In this document: positions 22,480 through 32,197 of the stretch, in pieces
Numbering within the stretch: the stretch's first letter is position 1
Layout: each line of letters begins with the position of its first letter
DNA from: Penium margaritaceum
Taxonomy: Eukaryota > Streptophyta > Zygnematophyceae > Desmidiales > Peniaceae
Assembly (NCBI GenBank): GCA_023375785.1
Contig: SZWC01000100.1
Coordinates: forward strand, 85,778-123,611
DNA length: 37,834 nucleotides
Direction: 5' to 3'
The notes under the pieces: model-generated
Seen by the model: only the letters and a program-made list of their open reading frames with translations
Database searches by the model: none
Told to the model about the DNA's origin: nothing
Program-made: the position numbers and the translations under genes

Positions 22480-23560
22480 CAGACGTAGCAGCTTCAACAT
22501 CTACATATGGCTCAGGCTGCACAGATTGCTCAACCTCAACAACAGCTAGCTAGGGTTCAGCAACAATAACAGCTTCAGAAGCAACAACTTCTCCTACGAG
22601 AATAACAGAAATCAGTTTTTTTCGAAACAGTTATCAGAAGCATCATTTGCACTTCTACCTCAAGAAAAACCACCCCCTACTGTGCAACAAGTAATATCTC
22701 CCAATGTAGAATAATCAGCATCTCGTCAAGGAAGCATTGCACAATAGGTTGTGACTCAAAAATCACAACCTTCCTTGATGGTTCAACCGATGGTAGGATT
22801 TAAGCACGTCCACCAAGCACCTCAGCTACAAGATTCTACAACTAGCAACCACACCACCAACACCTGATGTATCGTACCTAGCAATTCAAATCTTTGTGAA
22901 ATTTCCACCAATGGCTGCACAAGAGAGGGTGTACAAAGGCATGCAGGACAATGTGCCTCAAGAAACATCCTCAGTGAGTTTGCACAAGACCAAGGCTGAA
23001 ATGTTTTGCGGCAATATTTTTGCATAGTTGGCGCAGAAGTTCAAAAGAGTGGTCAAGATTCGTGGAATTTGGAAGTTCCTACAACAAATTCTACACACAT
23101 CTGTCTTCATGATCAGTGCCTAACTTGGTGGGAGTGTACAACTACTTCACTCATACACCTTTCATGGTGTTGGAAAACCATTTAAGTCCTTAATTCCACT
23201 AAGAAATAGGGATATACAAGGAGAAAGTTGAGCCTGCTTGCCAAGCCTTGTCCTATCTTTTCAAGACCTACATGCCCACCTTCAGATCCCACTTTTTGAT
23301 GGAACAAACACACATCAATCTCAACAAGTTCAAGAACTTTGAAATCTACATCAATTACGCCAAGTCACTCCACGATTAGCCTGTGGTGATGGACACTCCT
23401 GTCTTAGAGCGTGTATTTGTGACATTTCTCCTAAATGGTCAACAAACTGGGACGACGTAGAGAAAGCACTGAAGTTTAAGTGTGAAACAGAGCTCACAAA
23501 AGCATACGTCTCTAAGATGCTCTTGAATGAGTAGCGCAGACAGAAGTTGATGAGAAAATG
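22480..23560 (+). pseudogene. Possible gag-like debris
   Basis: A glutamine-rich frame with several in-frame TAG/TAA (22480-22640) resembles the Q-rich N-terminal part of LTR-element gag. Further on, disconnected frames read FKTYMPTFRSHFLMEQTHIN and FEIYINYAKSLHD, with gag-like composition. I cannot name the family. It follows integrase remnant C in the same orientation, so it may belong to a second, adjacent copy. Chance or another decayed gene is possible. Confidence 0.3.
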
Positions 23561-24288
23561 AGCATGTATTTTCTAACGCAACTTACCAAGGGGTGAGCAT
23601 TGTGGTGACCTCCCCTCAGCCCTCATAAACTAGCCAATTCATGAGGAATTTCGCCTCCACCTACTGGTCTATCCAGTCCTCTCCAAACACCTATTGTTGC
23701 AGATTTTATGGCCAGCCCGCTGGGTCACACATGTTATCTCAAAGGGGGCGTGGGTTGTAACCAGGTAGACGTTGCGAGGTAGAACACGGTTCGAGAATTT
23801 TGGGTACATGAGCAATTTGTAATTAGTGGTAAGTGTACTTCGATGACAAATGTCAAAATGACTGAACACATGTATGCTAGTTTCGAGTTACAGATGAGGC
23901 ATACTCAGAGTCGTTTGGTCAATCGTCGAGCGACACGTGTGGAGTTACGTCATGAGTGGTTGGATTGAGACGCTCCTCCATGGAATCAGGGGGCTTCAAG
24001 ATCGACGGTGAAGATGCGAGACGCATCTTCATAAATCTCGATAAATCTTGATGCGTCGAGAAGACGACCAAAAGGTCATGATGATTCTGTCGATGTTTCT
24101 TGAAAGTGGTCAAAGTTGTCAGAACGTGCAAGAAGGGATCGCTAGAGGGTGAGGACACGTGGCCCTCAACCGTTGGAGCAAAAATCAGGATCTCGACCTG
24201 CGGTGGGCTGCATGTGTAATGATAAAAATGGCCACAAAGAGAGTTTTGGAGACTCGTGTACGTCTGGTACGTAACGCTTCCACCCATT
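23561..24288. other. Probable 3' untranslated region or LTR of Gypsy-D (not delimited)
   Basis: Lies immediately downstream, in Gypsy-D orientation, of the chromodomain stop at 24289. A minus-strand frame covers 23919-24347 but has no recognised motif. The 3' LTR is expected here, but its 5' partner is outside the window, so its ends cannot be defined by comparison. Confidence 0.4.
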
Positions 24289-25643
24289 TTAGCCGCGACG
24301 TCCCGACGCGCGTACAGATGTAGCCCGGTGACGGCGATTGTATCCATCGATTAGATCATCGACGTTGGAGAGGTTGTCGTAGGATTCCCAAGAGTTGTGT
24401 ATGGCGCCGTAGCCGTTCCACTTAACAAGGCATTCCGTCATTTTGCCACATCATCGATGGCAGAGGATTTCCTCAATAACGTACCCCGTGTCCTTGTCTA
24501 CTTGTAAAAGAGGAGGGGGGGGGTACATCCCTGCCAGGGAAGTTCTCACCAGGATCCTGGTAGTGCCTGAGTCTGCTGATGTGGAATACCGGATGAACTT
24601 GCATAGTGTCGGGGAGTTTGTCTCGCACAACCATGGGCATTTGCATGCGCTTGATCTCAAACAGTCCCAACCGTCGGGGTTTGAGTTTAAAACCATTGGC
24701 TCCATGGAGTTTCATGTTTGCCGAACTGAGGAGGACATTGTCACAAACAGCAAACACGTTGTCGCTGCGATGTCGCCCAGCTTCCCTCTTCATCTTCCGT
24801 TGTGTCTTCACGAGCGTCTATCATTTTTTGTCCCACATAGTGGACAAGTCATGGTGTTGAATGTCAAGTACATGAATGTTGCTCTGGTTGTGAAGTCCGG
24901 CTGGTGTGGCGGAAAGTTTTCCATACACCACTTTGAACGAAGTTTTACCAATTGCCATGGACATTGCCGAATTGTATGCATATTTGGCGGTTGGGAGTTT
25001 GGCTGTCCAATCTGTCCCATGTGGCTCCCATAATGCTCAGAGAATTTGTTCGAGCGTTTGATTGGTTCGCTCGGTTTGGCCATCGGTTAGAGGGTAGAAC
25101 GCCATGCAAAGCTGGATCCGACTGCCATAGTGTGTCATGAGTTCGCGCCAAAAACGGCTAGTGAATTGACAATCTCTGTCGCTAACCATGGTTCTTGGCA
25201 CACTCTGTCACCGTACAATGTTGTGTAAAAAGAGTTGTGTTGTGCCTTCGGCAGTGACAATGGTCATTGTTAGGATGAAATGGGATACTTTGAAAAACCT
25301 GTCGAAAACCACGATGATTACATCATATATCTTGAGTGTGATTGGTAGTTCTATGATAAATTCTGTGGAGATGTCATTCCACGGTTCAGGAGCAGCTGTA
25401 GAAGTCCGGGTGGCCGCGTGCAACATGATTTTCTTCCTTACACGTGTCCCATAATTTACAGAATTTGGCCACGTTGGATTGTACTTTGTCCCACCAGTAG
25501 TACTTTGCCAGCTTCTTCAGCGTCTTGTCTTCTCCAGAATGTCCATCTGGACCGATGTTGTGGCACTCCTCTAGCAGCATGCAACGAAGTTTGTCATTCG
25601 GAGGTAAGACCCCTTGGCGAGTGAATCGCTGTCACCAATAGGG
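24289..25643 (-). pseudogene. pol: Gypsy-D integrase and chromodomain (broken)
   Basis: The zinc-binding part at 25620-25400 has His-x3-His-like spacing (HNIGPDGHSG) and CKLWDTC. The core at 25426-25208 reads FIIELP...VVFDRFFKVSHF. The usual first catalytic Asp (MDFI in relatives) is Glu here (TEFI). TDGQTERTNQTLEQIL lies near 25040-25100 and is followed by TGA where Arg is expected. The C-terminal region reads KLKPRRLGLFEI and HPVFHISRLRHY (24650-24560). The chromodomain YVIEEILCHR, a TGA, then CLVKWNGYGAIHNSWE lies at about 24490-24380. Stop TAA at 24291-24289. The frame changes several times. Confidence 0.85.
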
Positions 25644-25645
25644 TA

Positions 25646-26167
25646 CCCTACTGATCTCTAATTTCAATACTAAATATTTATGGGTTGAGGTTGTTCAACG
25701 AAAATGGTTTTTTGTCAAATTAGTTAAGTGCCACCAAGATAATTCGTCCAGGGTGATAATTTTAGAAAATATTTTTTGCCACTGGTTTTTACTCGTACCT
25801 TGTCGGAAATCATCTTTCCAACTCCAACTTTGTATTCCGTTGTCGCTAAGTACTCGTCATCCTCGCTCATCTCTCGCTTGTTGGCAAGAAATCGCCAGTG
25901 TCAGGGCTGTCAGGGACATCCTGACAGCCTGACACGTCAGACCAAACGCGAGTTCGGAACAAAATCCGGTCGTGCTTGGGTCTGACGACGTGATTATCCG
26001 CCACAGCCGGTGTCGAACCTGCAAGTCAACGAAATAAAGGAACACCTTTTTTCGTTGCACGAAAGTAAACATACCACCTAAATAACTGTTTAGTGAAAAT
26101 CCATGGTCGAAAGTAAAGAACACATAATTAACAAATTTGAAAAAATCGAAATTAAATATCAGTAGGG
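25646..26167. mobile_element. 522-bp MITE with TA flanks inside Gypsy-D
   Basis: Inverted ends: CCCTACTGATCTCTAATTTC at the left, and CCCTACTGATATTTAATTTC as the complement of the right. Both sides are flanked by TA (25644-25645 and 26168-26169), suggesting a TA target duplication as in Tc1/mariner-type elements. Removing the insert joins the RNase H end to the integrase zinc region of Gypsy-D, which confirms the boundaries. No coding capacity. The exact superfamily is uncertain because the TIR starts CCCT rather than a known Stowaway sequence. Confidence 0.8.
25899..25934. repeat. Hairpin within the TA-flanked MITE
   Basis: TGTCAGGGCTGTCAGG (25899-25914) and CCTGACAGCCTGACA (25920-25934) are complementary apart from one unpaired base, with a short loop. 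It lies near the middle of the MITE. Confidence 0.85.
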
Positions 26168-27532
26168 TATGTCGTGCTAAAACTTGGACTTGTCGTATCC
26201 ACCATGCTGGGCGTAGCCTCGTATGAATAACTGCTCAAGATAAGAATCTTGCTGCAGTGGAAGTATTACTACCTCAGCCATTAAGTCAGCTTGACAGTTT
26301 AGTACATCTGCTAGATTGGTTTTCCTCGGCCAAGACTTGAAATCGTAGTCGCACTCGGATTCGAGAAACTTCATCCATCGGGTTTGTCGTTGACTGAGGT
26401 TCTGCTTCATCTTCAAATATTTTTCCACGCGATGGTCGGTATGTATGACGCATCGGTGGCATTCAAGATAGTACCACCATGTTTGAAATGCGTGTACGAT
26501 TGCCAACATCTCCTTTTCATGTCTGACGTAGTTGAATTATGTTCCGTGCAACTTTTGCGACATGTACGCGAATGCATGTTCTTCGTTGTCATGGTCCTGT
26601 AGCAATGTCGTGCCAACGGATTGGTTGGAGGCGTCCGTAGTCATGATGTAGTTGATCGTTGGATCGGCCCATTGTAGGGATAGCACCGAGGTTAGAGAAT
26701 TTTGCAAAGCGGTAAACACTTCTTTTTTGTTGTATCCACACCGCCACACATTTTGTTTTTTAGTCATGTCGGAGGGAGGCGCTCGCACTCGGGCGTAATG
26801 CCATACTAAACGTCGGTAGTAGTTGCAAAAGCCGAGGAAAACTTGGACTTCTCGAAGATTGGTTGGCATCAACCAATCATCAACTGCTACCATCTTTTCC
26901 AGATCCATGCTGATTCATCCGCCATTGATGACGTGACCTAAAAACTCGATCAAACGGTGACCAAAGTCACACTTTGAGAGTTTTCCAAAAAAAATCTCTC
27001 TTTGTAAAACCTTGGGGAACTTTTGGGAGATGTCCACCGTGCTCGTCTGGGGTGCGCCTGTACACCGGGATATCATTGATACATACCACAATAAAATCGT
27101 CAAGGTACGGGCGAAAAATGTTGTTCATTGCCACCATGAACGTTGCCTGGACATTCGTGAGTCCAAGCGGGATAACCATGAACTCATAATACCCGTAGTG
27201 TGTTTGGAATTCTGTCTTCTTGATGTTAGTGTCTGCGACGCAGATCTGGTGATAGCCCCTGTGTAGGTTGATTTTGGTCAAAATTTGAGCTCTTCGGTGC
27301 TGGTCAAAATTTTCTTTGGCACGGGGGAGAGGGTAATGGTTCTTGATGGTAGCATTGTTCAACGGCTGCCTGTCCACGTACATCCGCATCTCGACAGTTT
27401 TCATTCTAACCAGCAATATAAGGGTGGTGTATGGTGACGTGGATGGACGGATGAACCCTTGATCGAGCATCTTGTCAAGTTGCTTTTTTAGCTCAATCAG
27501 ATCATGGTTGCTCATCTAGCAGGGTCCTCAAG
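26168..27532 (-). pseudogene. pol: Gypsy-D reverse transcriptase and RNase H (broken)
   Basis: RT frame 27515-26967 contains LDQGFIRPSTSPY, KINLHRGYHQICV, KTEFQTHYGYYEFMVIPLGL and the catalytic region FIVVCINDIPVY. The usual Tyr-Ile-Asp-Asp is Cys-Ile-Asn-Asp here (27083-27072), so one catalytic Asp is lost. A frameshift then gives KLSKCDFGHRLIEFLGHVI (about 27000-26930). The thumb/RNase H frame (26908-26537) has FLGFCNYYRRLV and MTTDASNQSVGTTLLQD. The RNase H end (26509-26177) has CVIHTDHRVEKYLKMKQNLS and RQTRWMKFLE. It would copy RNA to DNA, but the active-site change and breaks abolish this. Confidence 0.88.
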
Positions 27533-28343
27533 CTATGGGTCGACTACCCGGTTTTTTTTTATGCGATGGTCCATGTCACATTGAGGTGGCAAGGTTTTCG
27601 GGGTTTTGTCAGGGAAGACGTCGGCAAACTCTGGGATGAGAGTTGCAAACTCCTTGAGAACCATTGCAAACTTTGTTGATGCTGATGAGGCCAATGAGGC
27701 TAATGAAGCTGATGAGGCTGATGAGGCCGATGATTCACTTGCTGCCACTACTGCTTCCTCCATTAGCTCGAGATGTACGAGCCACGAATGAGCCCATTGT
27801 CGTATACGGTGATTAGCCATGTTGAGCGGTATTGGTTGTACAGGTTGTCGCTTCTCGGTCGCTATGACTTCCTCTACTACTTCTACCTCTACTGCTTACA
27901 TTGGCGTCTTTCACCCCACGGATGGGAGTTTTCATTTGGCACCATTGATTTCCACATAGATGTCGCCACTGTTCCAATCGATCTGCAAATTGTGCCTGTA
28001 CAGGAAATCACGTCCGAGAATGATTTTGTGATCACTAATTGGACATGACCTCCATAAAACATTCCGTAAGTCTCCATATGTGCAATCTGCCATTAACAGT
28101 TCTTCATTCAAACACCCCTAGTTCAGTCTACAAACCCATTTTCTGAACCATGTCATTGCTTACAAAACTGTGAGAGGCCCCTCCATCCAATAGTGCTGAT
28201 GCCAATCTGCGACTCTTACACCCTCGGAGTTGCACTTTTAGCAGAATCACCGATTGGTCATCCTTGTACCCTTTGTCAAATTTAGCAATCTTAGAAACCC
28301 TCGATGGTGCTGTGAGCCATTCATATTGGCGATTGTTTGGCAC
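27533..28343 (-). pseudogene. pol: Gypsy-D protease and RT-linker (broken)
   Basis: The first protease motif is ALLDGGASHSFVS (in frame 28343-28128), where relatives have DSGA, so Ser is replaced by Gly beside the catalytic Asp. The second motif, IILGRDFLYRHNLQIDWNSG (about 28030-27970), is in a different phase, so a frameshift separates them. The linker 27820-27533 contains a repeated Ala-Ser segment made by a 9-bp-like GATGAGGCC minisatellite (about 27680-27740). It then reads FADVFPDKTPKTLPPQCDMDHRI, the usual segment before RT. Confidence 0.8.
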
Positions 28344-28450
28344 AAATCTCTCCTCTTGGACAAGAGTTGCACCTTTCCCTCTTGCCCTTTTCCATTTCCT
28401 GACTCGTTTTTCTGTGAATTCTCCCTCGTTTTGGCTTGCTACTTGCTTCG

Positions 28451-29752
28451 TCAGTTTCTAGCGATATGCCCTACTTGTCCACAATTGAAACACGTGCACG
28501 CGTCTCTTTGCTTGACGGCGTCCACTTCCATCGCAGTCAAGGAGTTCCCTCACTGGATTTTTCCGTTTCAACAATGATTGTGGTTGGGAGTTTGCCGGCC
28601 GTAGGATTTCTCGACCCGAGCATTGTAGTCGGCATTGTTGTTCCTTTCTCCTGTTGCGATCATCTGCGGTAAGTCAATCTGGATGCCAAAGATGGAAATC
28701 ACTTGTTGGATGTCGCATTTGAGTCCGTTGTTGTAGCGATAATAGAGTTTGTCGGGGGCGACATCTGCACAAGTGATAATATCATGGATTCTGCGCATGT
28801 TCCCTGCCACGCTAGAGTGTTGACGGAGGCGTTGGAGTTTACACTGAGCGTCAGACTTCTCATTCAGCCGTCCCAAGCGTGCAAGTATTGTACACGAGAA
28901 TCCGCTTTAGTCGCTTGGTGGCATCAGTATATCTTGTCATTGGGGGTTGAACTCCTCCAACGGTAGAACACTTACGGTTGATGATACGAGACGGACGTCG
29001 TTGGTCGTCGATGAGGCCCCGCCGGTCTCTTCATGCCATTGGTTGGCCATTTTGTCAGATCACCAACTTAACACTATGCCACGTAGAAGCGCGACCGCGA
29101 GGTCAGTTTTCTTCCGATCGTTGTTAACCCCAGCAGTGGTGAAGTACATGTGCAAGCTCGTCAGCCACATCCCGACCATCAGTCCTTTGGAATTTTTAAG
29201 ATCGAATGGTAAAGAAGGGGCTGGACTAGTCTTGGGTTCCTTAGAGAGTTGGGTGCTTCTCTTGAAGGGCACTACCTCTCTAACGCTTGCATTGTGAAGA
29301 GCCTCCTGTGCGACGTTCAGTTGTTAGAGAAGATGGCTGTTGATTCCCTCGAGCGCGGAGATACGGTTTTCCACTTCCTCGTTGACCTCCGCATGTCATC
29401 CGGTTCCACCTGTCGTTCCTTTCGTAGACATTTGGGCTGTCGGTAGGGGCGATTGGTTCACCGTCGTGGGATTTATGGCCGGATTGGCCGTCAAAACCGC
29501 CGGGACTGACCCTGCTGCCACATTGCCTGCCACACTGCTATCTCAGGGTTCACGTGCATAGTCACGTACTGCTCCTCCATTGCCGAAGTTGTTGCCGAAG
29601 GCCCGCTGCTGGTCATCAAATGCGGTTGCTTGCCTCATGTCGCAGAAGTGAAGTCTTGATGTACGAGATGCGCTGTCGACTTGTGCGAGGTAGTCATGTG
29701 GATGAACAAAGTAGTCAGATGCCTCTCCAGCACAGATGCACTCTAATTCCAA
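28451..29752 (-). pseudogene. gag: Gypsy-D gag (broken)
   Basis: The N-terminal frame (29752-29543) is polar and unassigned. The capsid part reads MVGMWLTSLHMYFTTAGVNN and DLAVALLRGIVLSW (29210-29060), then LQRLRQHSSVAGNMRRIHDI and NNGLKCDIQQVI (28876-28700), matching the retrotransposon gag pattern. The zinc knuckle CFNCGQVGHIARN (28492-28454) keeps the normal Cys-x2-Cys-x4-His spacing, but the last Cys codon is TGA (28453-28451). Several frames are needed to read it. Confidence 0.75.
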
Positions 29753-29767
29753 GTGTTATGTCAAACG

Positions 29768-30274
29768 TGTTGGTTTGTGAACCACAAATACATAGTGACC
29801 TCTGGCCTCGTTGCACACTCACCCCATTGATGCCGGTGACTGATGATGGAGAGACGTTGGCGCCGGCACCACAGCATCTTTTGTGGTGACACGTGCACAA
29901 GATGTGGCGCCATGATCATTCTCATTGTGGCTCATGGTCATCATTGCCTGAACACTAGGTTTCCTAGTGCTGCTATGTTTTGGGGGGGCGGGGGTGAGCA
30001 CCCGGGTTCACTCGTAGATGCGTTTGGCAGGCTTGCAGAATATTGTGGCCAGCAGGTTTGAGATTGAGGCCTTTCAGTGCCTCAAAGTGCGAGCAAGGAG
30101 GAGCTTGCCGCTCCCCGCTCGTCACCTTCTCAACCGCTCACCAGGACTACTGTTAGTTGTTACTTGCTTTTTTTACTCTCGCTCGCGTATGGAACTCCGT
30201 GCATGGTACTCAATCTGTCTTGGTACCCGCCCCACAGTTTTCCATTCTCACCTCACACCTTAGCTCACCCTCCA
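29768..30274 (+). repeat. Copia-B 5' LTR
   Basis: Starts TGTTGGTTTG and ends ...CCTCCA just before the PBS, giving canonical TG...CA ends and 507 bp. It contains a G-rich tract (TTTTGGGGGGGCGGGGG, 29977-29993) at the point where the 3' copy is lost in a poly-G end. Confidence 0.88.
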
Positions 30275-30275
30275 C

Positions 30276-30287
30276 TGGTATAAGAGC
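30276..30287 (+). promoter_or_regulatory. Copia-B primer-binding site
   Basis: TGGTATAAGAGC differs at one base from the plant initiator-Met tRNA complement TGGTATCAGAGC. It lies one base after the LTR end. Confidence 0.85.
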
Positions 30288-32197
30288 TGTGTGAAGGGGG
30301 AACGCATCGCATGCTACATCGTGAGTGGGATCCTTTCGGCGCGTGACACTTTGCCATCGCCGCCACCGCTTCCGCCGCGTCTGCTAGTCTCCCACAGTCG
30401 CACACGCTCTTAGGGGGGAGAAGTCTTCTCCACCCTACTCTTTGGCCTCCAGTCTTTGTGGTCAATAGCAGCCACTTGTAAAAAACTGCAGGTTAGGGTT
30501 CTTCCCTTTTCGCGGATCTCTTCTACCCGCACCCCGCTCGTAGCCACAGCACACACACCAGCAGCCGCCTCAGCCGTAGAGGCAGTAATTGTGCAGCCGC
30601 AGTCAGAGTTATCACTGTGACTGCCGTAGGTGATCCTATCTTGTCTGCTGCAGTAGATTGACAGCTGCAGCAGCATGGTCCTTAGCAACAGCGTTGGTAG
30701 CAGCCTAAGCCGCAGCAGTATCAGCATCCGGAGTAGCAGCAGCAGCATCGCTCACGACAGCTCCTGCAGCCACGTTAGCCGTAGCAAGAGCAGCACGGGA
30801 GCAGCAACAGTAGCAGTATCAACAGCAGCAACAACACCCTTGTCAGCAACAGTACTGGCAGCCGCATCAACCGCAGCAGTAGCAACATCTAAATCAGCAA
30901 CAACAATGCGATTGTTGGGAGCGGAGCTGATAGCTCTGTCAGCCGTTGTAGCAGCGGCAGCAACACTCTTATCAGCAACCCCATTGGGAGCCGCATCAAC
31001 CGTAGCAGCAACAACATTTGAAGCAGCAGCAACAGCAGGATTGTTGGGAGCAGAGCTGACAGCCCCGTCTGCTATTGTAGTAGCGGCATCGGCAGCAGCA
31101 GCAGCAGCAACAACACTCACACCAACAGTAGTGTTGTTAGCAACGGAACTGATAGCCCAGTAGTAAATGTAGCAGCAATTTGGTTGCTGTAGTGACAACG
31201 ACCCTCCATTTCATGCACCGCTTTGGTGGTGCTGCACCCCACCACGCTAGCTCATCAGGATGCCTCGGAAGCTCTTCCCTTTGGCGCTTACTACGAGGGA
31301 GGGCCGCCGCATCAGCACGTCAGACGCTGCAAAGGAATGAGCAACAACCGGGCATCCGCATCCCAGCGCCGTCATCCATGCGGGCTGCTTGCCATTGTCC
31401 GGTAAGCGTCTCCTCGCTCTCTTCTCCCGGGGAGGGTCTGCAGCCATAGGACGCTCCCGATCTGTCCATTTCATTCACGTAGTATGTTGTTCGTCTTGTG
31501 AGCGTGCTCACTCTCACGAATGTAGCAATAATAGACGCAGCCGTAGCTACGTTTGTAGCAGCCGCTAGAGCCTCTTGCGCACCTGCCTTGACCTCAGTAC
31601 GGCATGCAACAGACGCATACACAGAGGCTGCAGTTGTCATTAGTCCCATTGCTGTAGCAGCCGCTGACATAGGAACACAGATTTCTACATCAGCGTCTGC
31701 CATCGCATTAGCAACGGCCTCTGCTGCATCTGCAACAGCGGAAGCGGCGGCTTCAGTTCACACTTTGACATTGGTTGCTGTCACTATAGCGACATCTACT
31801 CCATCGACCGCCTCCAGCTTTGTCACAGCAATAGTCTCTATCGCGGCAGTCATCACCACCCTTAGTGTCGCCTTCGTCACTAGAGTGTTTGCTCTGGTGG
31901 TACCCCTTGCCTCCATCATTGCCATTCTCTTCGCTGCCTCCGCAGCTGCAGTTCCGCCGCTTCTAGCCTTTCTGCGCAAACCGTCACCTTCTGTCCGCGC
32001 ATGATTCTCTCTCTTGCATGCTTTTGTCCCCTGCCATCTTCCCTTGTTCTCTCTGCGGTGGCCTGTCCTGTCTGACTTGGGGTGGACTGTCCTGCAGCAT
32101 TCAGCTACCTTGCCTAAGGCAAACCCATTTTTCCCACGCCCACTGGGCTGGGAAAACTCTGTCCAAATTTTTCGGGTAGAGCCCTTACGTCGTCACC
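30288..32197 (+). other. Copia-B long leader with GCA-rich repeats
   Basis: About 1.9 kb separates PBS and gag. Positions 30700-31160 are GCA/GTA-rich with a diverged tandem unit of 129 bp: GATTGTTGGGAGC recurs at 30910 and 31039, with a degraded copy at 31131. The alanine-rich frames at 30675-31163 and 31498-32004 arise from this composition and show no domain. A GC-rich leader motif shared with Copia-A lies at 32126-32175. Confidence 0.6.
32126..32175 (+). promoter_or_regulatory. Leader motif shared by Copia-A and Copia-B
   Basis: Contains CCCACGCCCACTGGGCTGGG followed by AAAACTCTGTCCAAATTTTT. It resembles both Copia-A leader copies (4876-4918 and 4979-5023) and lies just before gag. The CCCA/TGGG halves can pair. 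A role is inferred only from conservation and position. Confidence 0.5.

Larger units (their letters stand above)
24289..29767 (-). mobile_element. Gypsy-D: broken Ty3/Gypsy chromovirus, minus strand
   Basis: Reading right to left, the Gypsy order is gag (29752-28451), protease (about 28343-27890), RT (27515-26920), RNase H (26908-26177), integrase (25620-24500) and chromodomain (about 24490-24340). A C-terminal chromodomain defines the chromoviruses and is thought to steer integration to particular chromatin. Stops, frameshifts, active-site changes and a MITE insertion make it inactive. The 5' end is cut at 29768 by Copia-B. The missing 5' LTR probably lies beyond the window. Confidence 0.88.

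Noticed and set aside
24443..25033. 196-codon plus-strand frame
   Set aside because: Antisense shadow of the Gypsy-D integrase C-terminal region, which has clear family motifs on the minus strand.
30675..32004. Alanine-rich proteins on both strands
   Set aside because: Arise from the GCA/GTA-rich leader of Copia-B; no motif, and the minus-strand frame mirrors the same repeat.
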